From: Rhodococcus sp. ABRD24
Lineage (GTDB): Bacteria; Actinomycetota; Actinomycetes; Mycobacteriales; Mycobacteriaceae
NCBI RefSeq assembly: GCF_004328705.1
Contig: NZ_CP035319.1
Location: 5,034,031 to 5,098,030 of the forward strand
Reading direction: 5' to 3'
DNA: 64,000 bases
The position numbers and the translations under genes were made by a program. Shown one piece after another: positions 28,851 to 38,229 of this stretch. Position 1 is the stretch's first letter, and each line of letters opens with the position of its first letter. Below the pieces are notes generated by a model, which saw only the letters and a list, made by a program, of their open reading frames with translations, made no database searches and was not told the DNA's origin.

Positions 28851-30305
28851 CTACCAGGGGGACGGTTCGAAGTCCTTGAGGAAGCACCCGTGCAGGTCGA
28901 CGCCCAGCTCGCCCTGGATGATCGGGTCGTAGACGCGGGCTGCGCCGTCCACGAGGTCCAACGGCGCGTGGAATCCCTCGTCGGCGAGTCGCAGCTTCGT
29001 GTAGTGCGGTCGCTCGTCGGTGATCCACCCGGTGTCGACCGCGGTCATGAGGATGCCGTCGTCGAGCATCTCCTTCGCGCTGGTGCGGGTGAGCATGTTG
29101 AGTGCGGCCTTCGCCATGTTCGTGTGTGGGTGCCCGGGGCCCTTGTACGCGCGGCTGAACTGACCCTCCATCGCCGAGACGTTCACCACATACTTGCGGC
29201 GGGCCTCTGCGGCCGCCATCGACGGTCGCAGCCGCGACACGAGGATGAACGGTGCCACCGAGTTGCACAGCTGCACCTCGAGCAGCTCGATCGGATCGAC
29301 CTCCTCGACGGTCTGCACCCAGCTGTTGGTGTGCGCCAGATCCGGCAGCAGGCCGCCGGCGTCGATCGCGACACCCTGCTCGATGCGGTCGGGCGTCGCG
29401 GATCCGGCGACGAGCGCCAGCGAGCTCACCTCCTCGGCGGACAGCGTGGACGCCGCGGTGAGTGTGGCTGTCGACAGCGACCCCGCCAGCGCGGCCGGGT
29501 GTGCCTCACTCGTCTTGCCGAACGTCACGACGTCGGGCAGTTCGCCCGCCGGCAGTGGCCCGGACTCGGCGTCGGCCAGTGCGCTGTAGGCGCCAGGGGA
29601 GCGCCGCACCGTCTGGGCCGCATTGTTGATCAGGATGTCCAGCGGACCCTGCGCGGCAACGGAATCCGCCAGTGCCACCACCTGCGCCGGATCGCGCAGG
29701 TCGATGCCGACGATACGGAGGCGGTGGATCCAGTCGGCGCTGTCCTCCATCGCCTTGAAGCGTCGGATGGCGTCGTTGGGAAAGCGTGTCGTGATCGTCA
29801 GGTGGGCGCCGTCACGAAGTAGGCGCAGCGCTATGTACATGCCGATCTTGGCGCGGCCGCCGGTCAGCAGCGCCCGGCGCCCGGTCAGGTCGGTTCGCGC
29901 GTCCCGCTTGGCGTGGTTGCGGGCCGCGCACTCGGGGCACAGCTGGTGGTAGAACGCATCCACCTGTGTGTACCGCTGCTTGCAGATATAGCAGGGCCGC
30001 GGACGAATCAGGGTGCCCGCGGTCGCGCCCACCGTGTTGGACGAGATCAGGATTCCAGCCGTCTCGTCGTCGATGCGCTCGGGGGAACCGGTCGCGGTCG
30101 ACGCGACGACTGCGCGATCGGCTTCGGAGATGGCGTCGCGGGTTTCGATCCGGCGTCGGCGCTTGAGCTTCTTGAACAGGTTACCGACCGCGCGCTGCAG
30201 CGCGATCGAATCGGGGTGGTCGGCGTCCAGTGCGGATGCTTCCGACAGAACCCGCATGCAGGTGTCGAGGTCGGCGGGATCGATACCCGTCATCGGTTGT
30301 GCCAT
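28851..30305 (-). CDS. Short-chain dehydrogenase-like protein with N-terminal zinc ribbon
   Basis: 484 residues, about twice the usual SDR length. Residues 1-100 are helical and unassigned. C105, C108, C123 and C126 (CYIC...CPEC) form a probable zinc ribbon. The SDR core follows, with cofactor motif GGRAKIG at 149-155 and NNAAQT in place of NNAG. The usual YxxxK is not present: the lysine is K399 in HTNMAK, position -4 is T395 and the closest tyrosine is Y387. S377 is kept. Catalysis may differ or be lost. It is preserved in full, so it is probably functional. Confidence 0.82.
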   Translation of the reverse strand: MAQPMTGIDPADLDTCMRVLSEASALDADHPDSIALQRAVGNLFKKLKRRRRIETRDAISEADRAVVASTATGSPERIDDETAGILISSNTVGATAGTLIRPRPCYICKQRYTQVDAFYHQLCPECAARNHAKRDARTDLTGRRALLTGGRAKIGMYIALRLLRDGAHLTITTRFPNDAIRRFKAMEDSADWIHRLRIVGIDLRDPAQVVALADSVAAQGPLDILINNAAQTVRRSPGAYSALADAESGPLPAGELPDVVTFGKTSEAHPAALAGSLSTATLTAASTLSAEEVSSLALVAGSATPDRIEQGVAIDAGGLLPDLAHTNSWVQTVEEVDPIELLEVQLCNSVAPFILVSRLRPSMAAAEARRKYVVNVSAMEGQFSRAYKGPGHPHTNMAKAALNMLTRTSAKEMLDDGILMTAVDTGWITDERPHYTKLRLADEGFHAPLDLVDGAARVYDPIIQGELGVDLHGCFLKDFEPSPW

Positions 30306-30507
30306 CGGTAACTAACCCAGTCCTGATCTCGTGATACCTGGAATTGCGCAGGCGGTCGCCGCCAGAGTCTACCGAGTCCACTGGATCCGACGCCGCTGCC
30401 GCTGCGCTGGTGACAGGGCGACGTGGTGAGAGGAGCATGTGAGGCATAACGGGGACTACCCCCAGAACGTCCCCGCTCGAGATATGACACTCGAGGAGGG
30501 TTGGACA

Positions 30508-31746
30508 ATGAACGAGTCGAATCGTCGGACTGGTGAAGGGCCGGATCGATCGCGACAGAGCACGACCGCCGACACGGCGGCGGGGGTCGGCGCATTGGAG
30601 ATCCTGCACGCCGAATCGGTGGTGCCGGTGGAGCCGCCGTTGCAGAAGGATGGACCGTTTCTCCCCGAACTCACCGAGGTGGACCTACTGGTCCGGGCGC
30701 CGGAGGCGCGCCGGGATTTCAACGTGTCGGGGTCCGGCGCGACGGTCGCGATACTCGATACGGGGCTGCGCACCACGCACGTCGATTTCGCGGGACGGGT
30801 GGTGCCGGGGCGCAACTTCACCTCGGACTACGGCGGGGACTCGCGCGAGGTCGCAGACGGTTGCGGTCACGGCACTTCTGTCGCCGGAATCGCCTGTGCG
30901 GGAAGGATTCACACCGGTATCGCTCCGAATGCGAGGGTGGTCCCGGTGAAGGTGCTGCGCAACGACGGTACCGGGAGGTTCGCCGATATCCGCGATGCAC
31001 TGGACTGGGTTCTCGACCATCGCAGCACACTGGGGATCTCTGCGCTGTGCCTGGCGACGGGTGCCTCCGACAATCGTACGACCGACACGGACATGCCTGG
31101 TGATGCGATCGGTGCGCTTCTCCAGGAGTTGACGGACGAGGGCGTCTGCTGCTGTGTGGCCGCGGGCAACGACTACTACGCGCACGGCGGTATGCAGGGA
31201 ATGTGTTATCCCGCGATCTTTCGGCAGACGATCAGCGTCGGTGCCGTGTACGACGCCGACGAGGGCAGCTTCCGTTACCGCGACGGCGCCAAGGCGTTCG
31301 CGTCGGACGCAGATCGGCTCACCCCGTTCACTCAGCGGCTGCACCGCACCGTGGGCGGGCCGTGTGCGACCGACACATTCGCCCCCGGAGCGCCGATCAC
31401 TGCGCCGGGCATTCTCAACGACACGGGGGAGTCCATCCAATACGGTGCCAGTCAGGCGACTCCGGTCGTCACCGGTGTAGTCCTGCTGCTGCAGTCGTTC
31501 TACCTGCGAACGATCGGTAGGTTACCGAGCGTCGCCGAGGTCAAGCGGTGGCTCCTGCGCGGATCTACGGTGGTCTACGACGGTGCCGACGATCGTGACA
31601 ATGTCAATCACACGGAGTCGACGTTCCCTCGGGTGAGTGCGATCGGATCGCTGCTGGTGTGCGCGAAGGATCTCGCGGTGCGGGAATTGGCGACCGCGGA
31701 TCGATCGAATCGAGCGCGCCCACGGGCCGGGGCAGTACGGCACTAG
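30508..31746 (+). CDS. S8-family subtilisin-like serine peptidase without a signal peptide
   Basis: 412 residues from the ATG at 30508 (GGAGGG seven bases upstream); an earlier ATG at 30439 is possible. The catalytic triad is D84 (ILDTGL), H121 (GCGHGTSVAG) and S315 (GASQATP, a variant of GTSMA.P). No signal peptide or membrane helix is present, so it is likely intracellular, unlike the mycosins of type VII secretion. The N-terminal 60 residues may be a short propeptide. A strong terminator follows 16 bases after the stop. Confidence 0.87.
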   Translation: MNESNRRTGEGPDRSRQSTTADTAAGVGALEILHAESVVPVEPPLQKDGPFLPELTEVDLLVRAPEARRDFNVSGSGATVAILDTGLRTTHVDFAGRVVPGRNFTSDYGGDSREVADGCGHGTSVAGIACAGRIHTGIAPNARVVPVKVLRNDGTGRFADIRDALDWVLDHRSTLGISALCLATGASDNRTTDTDMPGDAIGALLQELTDEGVCCCVAAGNDYYAHGGMQGMCYPAIFRQTISVGAVYDADEGSFRYRDGAKAFASDADRLTPFTQRLHRTVGGPCATDTFAPGAPITAPGILNDTGESIQYGASQATPVVTGVVLLLQSFYLRTIGRLPSVAEVKRWLLRGSTVVYDGADDRDNVNHTESTFPRVSAIGSLLVCAKDLAVRELATADRSNRARPRAGAVRH

Positions 31747-31762
31747 GTGGAGTTCCGTTCAA

Positions 31763-31804
31763 CGAAAAGTTCCCCGCTTCCGTAAGGAATCGGGGAAATT
31801 TTCG
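31763..31804 (+). terminator. Rho-independent-type terminator after the subtilase gene
   Basis: Hairpin with arms CGAAAAGTTCCCCG and CGGGGAAATTTTCG (one mismatch), an inner TTCC/GGAA stem and GTAA loop, and a T-rich 3' arm. It ends 19 bases before the tRNA gene, which is on the other strand, and may also protect that transcript. Confidence 0.85.
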
Positions 31805-31822
31805 TCTGTCTCAACTCAGAGT

Positions 31823-31907
31823 GTCCGAGGGGGGACTTGAACCCCCACGTCCGTTAATAGGACACTAGCACCTCAAGCTAGCGCGTCTGCCATTCCGCCA
31901 CTCGGAC
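31823..31907 (-). tRNA. tRNA-Leu (anticodon GAG)
   Basis: 85-base class II tRNA on the minus strand. The acceptor stem GTCCGAG pairs with CTCGGAC; the anticodon stem CTAGC/GCTAG encloses TTGAGGT, anticodon GAG reading CUC. A long variable arm (TGTCCTATTAACGGACG) precedes the GTTCAAG T-loop. CCA is not encoded. Confidence 0.96.
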
Positions 31908-32081
31908 TCGTTGTTGCAGGCTGTTCAGTTGTTTTTCTCTTTGCCCCGTTCTCCGGGTGCCTGGAAAGATTATCCGATGTTTCGCTAGGTCCAAAATCGC
32001 CTGGTCAAAGGTCAGTTTCGCGCGATATGGGTGTATCTGCGAGACCAGGTGCGCGGCGTCTGACGGTGGTAGGAAAGTGAG

Positions 32082-33446
32082 GTGGCATCACATGAAGAAG
32101 CAGCGTCCCCGCATTCTCCCGTCCGTCGCGCCGTATCCGAGGTCGTCGACCTCGTCAGTGCGCTGATCCGATTCGACACGTCCAACACCGGTGAGCTCGA
32201 GACCACCAAGGGGGAGCGGGACTGCGCCCTCTGGGTGCAGGCGCGGCTCGAGGAGGTCGGCTACGAGACCGAGTACGTCGAGTCGGGTGCGCCCGGACGC
32301 GGCAATGTGTTCGCCCGTCTGCGCGGGGCCGACACCTCGAGGGGGACGCTCCTGATGCATGGTCATCTGGATGTCGTCCCCGCCGAACCCGCCGATTGGA
32401 GCGTGCACCCTTTCTCGGGGGCTGTGGAGGACGGCTACGTGTGGGGACGTGGCGCGGTCGACATGAAGGACATGTGCGGCATGATGCTGGCGCTGGCTCG
32501 CCAGTTCAAGGCCGAGGGCACCGTCCCGCCGCGTGACATCCTGTTCGCGTTCGTCGCCGACGAGGAGGCCGGCGGCAAGTATGGCTGCCAGTGGCTGGTC
32601 GATCACCGCCCAGATCTGTTCGAGGGTGTCACCGAGGCGGTCGGTGAGGTCGGCGGCTTCTCCCTCACCGTCCCGCGCGCGGACGGCACGGAAAAGCGCC
32701 TGTACCTCGTGGAGACGGCCGAGAAGGGGCTCGGCTGGATGCGGCTGACCGCGAAGGCCACCGCGGGCCACGGGTCGTTTCTGCACGACGACAACGCAGT
32801 GACGATCCTTGCGGACGCGGTGTCCAGGCTCGGTAATCACACCTTCCCGCTGGTGATGTCGGACTCGGTGGCCGAGTTCCTCACCGTTCTCGCCGAGGAG
32901 ACCGGCGTTACGTTCGACCCGGACTCGCCGGACATCGACGGCGCGCTCGTCAAGCTAGGGTCCATCGCGCGGATCATTGGGGCGACCCTGCGCGACACCG
33001 CCAACCCGACGATGTTGAAGGCGGGATACAAGGCGAACGTGATCCCGCAGACCGCGGAGGCAGTCTTCGATTGCCGGGTGCTGCCGGGACGTCAGGCCGC
33101 GTTCGAACGCGAGGTGGACGAGCTGATCGGCCCCAACGTCACCCGCGAGTGGATCACCAAGCTCGACTCCTACGAGACGACGTTCGACGGTCACCTGGTG
33201 GACGCGATGAACGACGCCGTGCTGGCGCACGATCCCGACGGCCGCACGGTGCCGTACATGTTGTCGGCGGGTACCGACGCAAAAGCGTTCGCACGTCTGG
33301 GAATTCGCTGCTTCGGTTTTGCGCCCCTGCGGTTGCCGCCGGATCTGGACTTCGCAGCGCTGTTCCACGGCGTCGACGAGCGGGTGCCCGTGGATGCATT
33401 GCACTTCGGTACCCGAGTGATGGAACACTTCCTGCTACACAGCTGA
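32082..33446 (+). CDS. M20-family metallopeptidase (DapE2/ArgE-like)
   Basis: 454 residues, start GTG with AGGAAAG upstream. Di-zinc hydrolase of the M20 family: H95 in HGHLD, D127 in GAVDMKD and the catalytic/metal pair E161-E162 (ADEEAGG). The dimerisation lid lies between about 210 and 330. The gene order with the PEBP, pyrD and lipoprotein genes matches M. tuberculosis Rv2141c (annotated dapE2)-Rv2140c-Rv2139-Rv2138, so the same family is meant; the true substrate is not established. Confidence 0.9.
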   Translation: MASHEEAASPHSPVRRAVSEVVDLVSALIRFDTSNTGELETTKGERDCALWVQARLEEVGYETEYVESGAPGRGNVFARLRGADTSRGTLLMHGHLDVVPAEPADWSVHPFSGAVEDGYVWGRGAVDMKDMCGMMLALARQFKAEGTVPPRDILFAFVADEEAGGKYGCQWLVDHRPDLFEGVTEAVGEVGGFSLTVPRADGTEKRLYLVETAEKGLGWMRLTAKATAGHGSFLHDDNAVTILADAVSRLGNHTFPLVMSDSVAEFLTVLAEETGVTFDPDSPDIDGALVKLGSIARIIGATLRDTANPTMLKAGYKANVIPQTAEAVFDCRVLPGRQAAFEREVDELIGPNVTREWITKLDSYETTFDGHLVDAMNDAVLAHDPDGRTVPYMLSAGTDAKAFARLGIRCFGFAPLRLPPDLDFAALFHGVDERVPVDALHFGTRVMEHFLLHS

Positions 33447-33471
33447 ACCCGAGATCTGGGAGAGGATTCAC

Positions 33472-34005
33472 ATGGCACACGATCCGTATGACGGACTGCC
33501 CGAACTGCCGTCCTTCACGTTGACCTCCGAGGACGTCACCGACGGTTCCCCGCTGAAGAAGGATCAGGTCAGCGGCATCTTCGGGGCCGGTGGACGCGAC
33601 ATCTCGCCGCAGCTGTCGTGGTCCGGGTTCCCGCCCGAGACCAAGAGCTTCGCCGTGACGATGTTCGACCCCGACGCTCCCACCGCGTCGGGCTTCTGGC
33701 ATTGGGCCGTGGCGAACATTCCGGTCACCACGACGTCGCTGCGAGCGGACGCGGGGGATGAGACCGGTTCCGGTCTGCCCGAGGGCGCGGTGACGCTGCA
33801 GAACGACGGCGGCCTCGCCCGGTTCCTCGGCGCGGCACCGCCGCAGGGACACGGCCCGCACCGCTACATGATCGCGGTGCACGCGGTGGACGTCGAGCGG
33901 CTCGACGACGTCACCGCGGACTCCAAGCCCGCGTTCCTCGGCTTCAACCTGTTCTTCCATTCGATCGCGCGAGCGGTCATCACCGGAACGTACGAAGAGA
34001 AGTAG
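33472..34005 (+). CDS. YbhB/YbcL (PEBP) family protein
   Basis: 177-residue phosphatidylethanolamine-binding-like protein, counterpart of Rv2140c. Visible motifs are [26 protein letters not shown] with the ligand-pocket DPDAP and [10 protein letters not shown], and [15 protein letters not shown]. No signal peptide. GGGAGAGG lies upstream of the ATG. Bound ligand unknown. It converges with pyrD across a terminator hairpin. Confidence 0.93.
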   Translation: MAHDPYDGLPELPSFTLTSEDVTDGSPLKKDQVSGIFGAGGRDISPQLSWSGFPPETKSFAVTMFDPDAPTASGFWHWAVANIPVTTTSLRADAGDETGSGLPEGAVTLQNDGGLARFLGAAPPQGHGPHRYMIAVHAVDVERLDDVTADSKPAFLGFNLFFHSIARAVITGTYEEK

Positions 34006-34017
34006 TTCCGGCGCGAA

Positions 34018-34063
34018 CACCAGTGGCCACCCACCCCTGAGCAGGGATGGATGGCCACTGGTG
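34018..34063. terminator. Bidirectional hairpin between the PEBP gene and pyrD
   Basis: Perfect 12-base arms (34018-34029 and 34052-34063) with a 22-base interior that partly pairs. The left half contains GTGGCCACCCACCCC, the same 15 bases found in the hairpin at 21631-21669. It lies between convergent stops at 34005 and 34073. Confidence 0.8.
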
Positions 34064-34072
34064 AGCAGTCGG

Positions 34073-35143
34073 TTATGTGGGGGCGCCTGCACCAACGGCG
34101 TCCGCGACGGATCGGTAGCCGGCCTCGCGGACCTTGTGTGCCAGTCCCTTGTGGAGCTTCTTGGCGTAGAACGGGCCACCGTAGATGAACCCGGTGTAGC
34201 CCTGGACGAGAGTCGCCCCGGCGAGGATCCGCTCCCAGGCCTGGTCGACGGTCTCGATGCCGCCCACCGAGATCAGCACCAGCTTGTCGCCGACGCGGCC
34301 GTGCAACCGGCGCAGCACCTCGAGCGAGCGGGCCGCGACCGGGGCGCCGGACAGGCCGCCAGCGCCGATCTCATCGATCCGCGACTGCGGGGTCTGCAGG
34401 CCGGAGCGGGAAATCGTGGTGTTGGTGGCGACGATGCCCGCCAGACCCAGTTCCACCGCCAGATCGGCGACCGCGTCGACGTCCTCGTCCGAGAGATCGG
34501 GGGCAATCTTCACGAGCACCGGAATGTGTACGGTGTCGAGCACTGCCTGCAGTAGCGGGCGCAGCGATTCGACAGCCTGCAGATCCCGCAGACCCGGCGT
34601 GTTGGGCGAGCTGACGTTGACGACCAGGAAGTCGGCGAGCGGCCCCAGTAGACGGGCGCTGGCGGTGTAATCGCCGGCCGCCTCCTCCGCGGGGACGATC
34701 TTGGTCTTGCCGATGTTCGCGCCGATCGGGATGTCGCCGCGGCGGTGCCGCAGGTAGTTGGCGGCGTTGCCGGCACCGTGGTTGTTGAACCCCATCCGGT
34801 TGATCAGCGCGCGATCATCCGGCAGACGGAAGAGCCGCGGCTCGGGATTGCCGGGCTGCGGCTGCGCGGTGACGGTGCCGACCTCAGCGAAGCCGAAGCC
34901 CAGCGGCCCCCACGTGTCGACGCCGGTCGCGTCCTTGTCGAACCCGGCGGCCAGCCCGACCGGTGCCGGGAAGTCCACACCGAAAGCCTTGGTGCGCAGC
35001 ACCGGATCGTCGACGACGAGGACCTTGGCGACGAGCGCGCGGATCGGTGCGAAACGCGTCACGAGCCGCATCGCGGCGAATGCGAGGTGGTGAATGCGTT
35101 CCGGCGGAACCCGGAACATCAGACGCATGAGCAGGTAGTACAC
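34073..35143 (-). CDS. pyrD: Dihydroorotate dehydrogenase (quinone), class 2
   Basis: 356 residues. Oxidises dihydroorotate to orotate with transfer of electrons to membrane quinone. The N-terminal helical extension typical of class 2 (about residues 1-40, [22 protein letters not shown]) is present. FMN- and substrate-binding motifs include [20 protein letters not shown] and [10 protein letters not shown], where S178/S179 provides the class 2 catalytic serine. Corresponds to Rv2139. Confidence 0.95.
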   Translation of the reverse strand: MYYLLMRLMFRVPPERIHHLAFAAMRLVTRFAPIRALVAKVLVVDDPVLRTKAFGVDFPAPVGLAAGFDKDATGVDTWGPLGFGFAEVGTVTAQPQPGNPEPRLFRLPDDRALINRMGFNNHGAGNAANYLRHRRGDIPIGANIGKTKIVPAEEAAGDYTASARLLGPLADFLVVNVSSPNTPGLRDLQAVESLRPLLQAVLDTVHIPVLVKIAPDLSDEDVDAVADLAVELGLAGIVATNTTISRSGLQTPQSRIDEIGAGGLSGAPVAARSLEVLRRLHGRVGDKLVLISVGGIETVDQAWERILAGATLVQGYTGFIYGGPFYAKKLHKGLAHKVREAGYRSVADAVGAGAPT

Positions 35144-35183
35144 GAATCTCCCTCGATACCAGGCGGCGGAATGTGGTGGGTGG

Positions 35184-36191
35184 TTACTTCACGTCGACCG
35201 GGATCCGCTGCAGCCCGTCACCGGTCGCGGAGCCGACGAGTAGGGTTCCGCCGTCGACGGCGACGGAGTTGGGCTGACGAACCGTGTCGTACCGCACCTT
35301 CTCGACCGGGATGCCGGTGGAGAGGTCGTAGCCGATCACTCGATTGGCGGCGGTCAGCGTGACCCACGCCAGCTCGGCCTGCTCGTCATAGGTGACCGCG
35401 TACGGAGCGTCTGCGACGGGGTAGCGCTGGCGCATGAGCAGCGGATCGGTGGTGAAGACGAGCAGCTCGCCGCCGGTGGTGTCGGTGACGAGGATCCGTC
35501 CGAACTTGTCTGTCGCGAGTTGAGTCGCGCCCTCGCCGGCGCGCAGCGCCAGCCCGAGCGAGCCGTCGCCGACGTCGATGCCGGCGAGCGCGGTCTGCTT
35601 CCGATCCAGGGCGCTGAGTTCGCCGTTCGTCAGCGCCAGCGCGTCGACCGAGGCCAGGCCCGAGATGGTCCGGGAGACCCCGCCGTTCGGGTCGAGGATC
35701 TGAACCTTGCCACTGGAAAGGCCCACCGCGAGCGCGCCGTCGTCCAGGAAGATGGCGGAGCGGGCGTCCCCATCGACGGGGACCGACGACGAGCCGCCGC
35801 CGGGTTTGACATCCACGATCTGCACGCGCCCGTTCATCGGCAGCAGGAGGCGTCCCTCGGGGGCGAATGTCACCTGCGAGGCGACACCGTCGAGAGGGAT
35901 CTCCCGGGGAGCGTCTCCGCCGGGCCGGGTGACGTCCAGGGTGAACAGCTTGCTGCCGTTGTCGGTCAGCAAGGCGGTGGTGTGCGTGAGGGGGTCGACC
36001 GCGAGCCCGTCGATGGAACGCCCGATGTTCTGTACCGATCCGGCGGGTGTGGCTCCGGCCGGGGACATGGCCGCGGTCGCCGGTTCGATCGTCTGCAGAT
36101 CCTCGCCGTCCTTCTCGGATGAACAGCCGGTGAGCAGAAGTAGTGCGGCCCCGATCGTGCAAGCGGTGATGCGCGGCGCGGGTAGTCGCAT
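35184..36191 (-). CDS. lppL: LppL-like lipoprotein with beta-propeller repeats
   Basis: 335 residues. The signal peptide ends in a lipobox LLTGC with the lipidated cysteine at C23. The remainder is made of repeated beta segments ([29 protein letters not shown] and similar) as in YncE/NHL-like propellers. Counterpart of Rv2138 by position and lipobox. Sits on the outer face of the membrane; function unknown. It follows on the same strand as pyrD, 40 bases upstream of its start, and may be its operon partner. Confidence 0.87.
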   Translation of the reverse strand: MRLPAPRITACTIGAALLLLTGCSSEKDGEDLQTIEPATAAMSPAGATPAGSVQNIGRSIDGLAVDPLTHTTALLTDNGSKLFTLDVTRPGGDAPREIPLDGVASQVTFAPEGRLLLPMNGRVQIVDVKPGGGSSSVPVDGDARSAIFLDDGALAVGLSSGKVQILDPNGGVSRTISGLASVDALALTNGELSALDRKQTALAGIDVGDGSLGLALRAGEGATQLATDKFGRILVTDTTGGELLVFTTDPLLMRQRYPVADAPYAVTYDEQAELAWVTLTAANRVIGYDLSTGIPVEKVRYDTVRQPNSVAVDGGTLLVGSATGDGLQRIPVDVK

Positions 36192-36301
36192 GGTTGTGCT
36201 CCTCGGGTGCTGCTGGGCTGCTGCTCGGGTGATTCGCCCTCCAGCATCCCTGATCGGCCGGACGGGCCAGAATCCGAGTCGGTTCCAGCCAGGATCTGCG
36301 C

Positions 36302-37171
36302 TTAGTGCTCGGGGGTGCGCTCGTCGTAGCCGCGGCGGGGCAGGACCAGCGTCGCCCCGGAGCGGGGATGTTCGAAGACCTCCACGGGGTGTCCGTAGAC
36401 CCGGCTCAGCAGTTCCTCGGTGAGTACCTCGGCCGGCGGACCGTCGGCGGCGACGCAGCCGTTCTCGAGAACGCAGATCCGATCGGCGTAGGCCGCGGCC
36501 AACCCCAGGTCATGCAGCACGACGACGATGGCGGCACCCGCGCCCGCCCGCTCGCGTGCGATCCGCATCACGGCCTCCTGGTGCCCGAGGTCCAGCGCGG
36601 CGGTCGGCTCGTCGAGCAGTGCCGTCTCGGTGTCCTGTGCCAGCACCCGAGCGAGTGCGACTCGTGCCCGCTCCCCACCGGACAGAACGCTGAACGGCCG
36701 GTCCGCGAGGTGCCGAACGTCACAGACGTCCATGCACTCGTCGATCCGGATCCCGTCCTCGTGCTCGAGGGGCGTCCGCTGCCAGGGCGCCCGGCCCATC
36801 TGCACCACCTGCCGAGCGGTGAACGAGAACCCGACGGTGTGCTGTTGCGGCAGCACCGCGCGACGGCGCGACATCTCGGGCGTGGACCATTCGGCGAGGG
36901 CCTTGCCATCGAGTTCGATCTTGCCGGAGCGGATCTCCTGATCGCCGGACAGGGCGGCCAGCAGCGTCGACTTGCCGGCACCGTTGGGTCCGACCAGCGC
37001 CAGGACTTCGCCCGCCCGGACTGCCAAGTCGACGCGGTCGAGTACCGTGCGCCCGCCACGTTCGACGCTGACGTGGTCTGCGCGCATCGTCACGGCGCCG
37101 CGTTCGGTGGACGGCGGAACGGTCGCGTTGCGACCGAACAGGTTTCGCGAGCGTTCGAGTAGCGAGCCCAT
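36302..37171 (-). CDS. hmuV: Haem ABC transporter ATP-binding protein HmuV
   Basis: 289 residues. Walker A GPNGAGKS at 61-68, signature LSGGE at 163-167, Walker B ALLDEP at ~185. It powers haem import through HmuU. The ATG at 37171 overlaps the hmuU stop by one base (TGATG). A longer open frame upstream is antisense-free but lies inside hmuU and is not used. Last gene of the hmuO-hmuT-hmuU-hmuV operon. Confidence 0.93.
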   Translation of the reverse strand: MGSLLERSRNLFGRNATVPPSTERGAVTMRADHVSVERGGRTVLDRVDLAVRAGEVLALVGPNGAGKSTLLAALSGDQEIRSGKIELDGKALAEWSTPEMSRRRAVLPQQHTVGFSFTARQVVQMGRAPWQRTPLEHEDGIRIDECMDVCDVRHLADRPFSVLSGGERARVALARVLAQDTETALLDEPTAALDLGHQEAVMRIARERAGAGAAIVVVLHDLGLAAAYADRICVLENGCVAADGPPAEVLTEELLSRVYGHPVEVFEHPRSGATLVLPRRGYDERTPEH

Positions 37172-38229
37172 CACGCCCACCCGCCCTGCCTGGCCCGCGT
37201 GCGGCGCAGCAGCCAGAAGAAGAACGGTCCGCCTACCAGAGAAGTGAGCATGCCCAGCGGCAGGTCGGCATGGGGGACGAGGGTCCGGGCCCCGAGATCG
37301 GCGGCCAGCAGCACGATCGCGCCGCCCAGCACGCTCGCCGGAATCAGCAGCCGATGGCCGGGGCCGACCGACATCCGCATCACGTGCGGCACCACGAGCC
37401 CGACGAACAAGATGATTCCGGTGAATGCGACGCCCGAGGAAACCAGGACGGCGACGATGACGACGGCGATCAGGCGCAGCTTCTCGACGTCGACGCCGAG
37501 ATGTCGGGCGGCGCTCTCGCCGAGCGCGAGCAGGTCCAGCTTGGACGCGAGGAGTATCGACGCGGCGATGCCGGCGACGGCCATCGGCGCGACGATCGCC
37601 ACGGCGTTCCAGGTGGCACCGTTGAGGCTGCCGAGTTGCCAGAACACGATCTGGTCGCGCGCCGACGGGCTGGCGACGAACGTGAAGAACGCGATGAGGC
37701 CACCGGCGAAGGCGTTGATGGCGACACCGGTCAATACCAGGGTGACCACCTCGGTCCGCCCCTCGGAGCGGGCCAGCAGGTAGACCAGTGCCGTGGTGAT
37801 CAGGCCGGAGACGAACGCGGCACCCGCAACCGCCAGTCCGGCGGTGAAGGCGCCACCGAGAACGATCGCGGCACACGCACCGACCGCCGCACCGGCGGAC
37901 ACGCCGATGACGCCCGGTTCGGCGAGGGGGTTCGCGAACACTCCCTGCAGCAGTGCCCCCGAGCATCCGAGCGCGGCGCCGACAATGATCGCCAGCAGCA
38001 CCCGAGGAAAGCGGACCTGCCACAGCGTCACTTCACCGCTCGGGTGTGCCGGCATCGGTCCGATTTCCAGGCCGATCCGGTGCAGCACGCTCCCGAATAC
38101 CTCGGCAGGGCTGGTTTGGACCTGACCGATGCACGCGGACGCCAGGGCGAGCACGGCCAGTAGGACCACGAGCCCGACGATGACCGTGCCGGCGCGGGCG
38201 CGCGGCCGGGCCCTTACCTCCGTGCTCAT
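37171..38229 (-). CDS. hmuU: Haem ABC transporter permease HmuU (FecCD family)
   Basis: 352 residues, about ten membrane helices. The FecCD pattern is visible in RFPRVLLAIIVGAALGCSGALLQGVFANPLAEPGVIGVSAGAA and GTISFVGLVVPH-like FTGIILFVGLVVPHVMRMSVGPGH. It forms the channel with HmuV. It overlaps the hmuT stop by four bases (ATGA) and the hmuV start by one, so the operon is tightly coupled. Confidence 0.93.
   Translation of the reverse strand: MSTEVRARPRARAGTVIVGLVVLLAVLALASACIGQVQTSPAEVFGSVLHRIGLEIGPMPAHPSGEVTLWQVRFPRVLLAIIVGAALGCSGALLQGVFANPLAEPGVIGVSAGAAVGACAAIVLGGAFTAGLAVAGAAFVSGLITTALVYLLARSEGRTEVVTLVLTGVAINAFAGGLIAFFTFVASPSARDQIVFWQLGSLNGATWNAVAIVAPMAVAGIAASILLASKLDLLALGESAARHLGVDVEKLRLIAVVIVAVLVSSGVAFTGIILFVGLVVPHVMRMSVGPGHRLLIPASVLGGAIVLLAADLGARTLVPHADLPLGMLTSLVGGPFFFWLLRRTRARQGGWA

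Noticed and set aside
28327..29268. 313-codon minus-strand frame as the stress protein
   Set aside because: Upstream part is antisense to or inside the SDR gene; the Usp domain starts at the ATG at 28746 with a strong ribosome site.
36302..38023. 573-codon frame as one protein
   Set aside because: The part above 37171 lies in hmuU in another frame; HmuV starts at the ATG at 37171.
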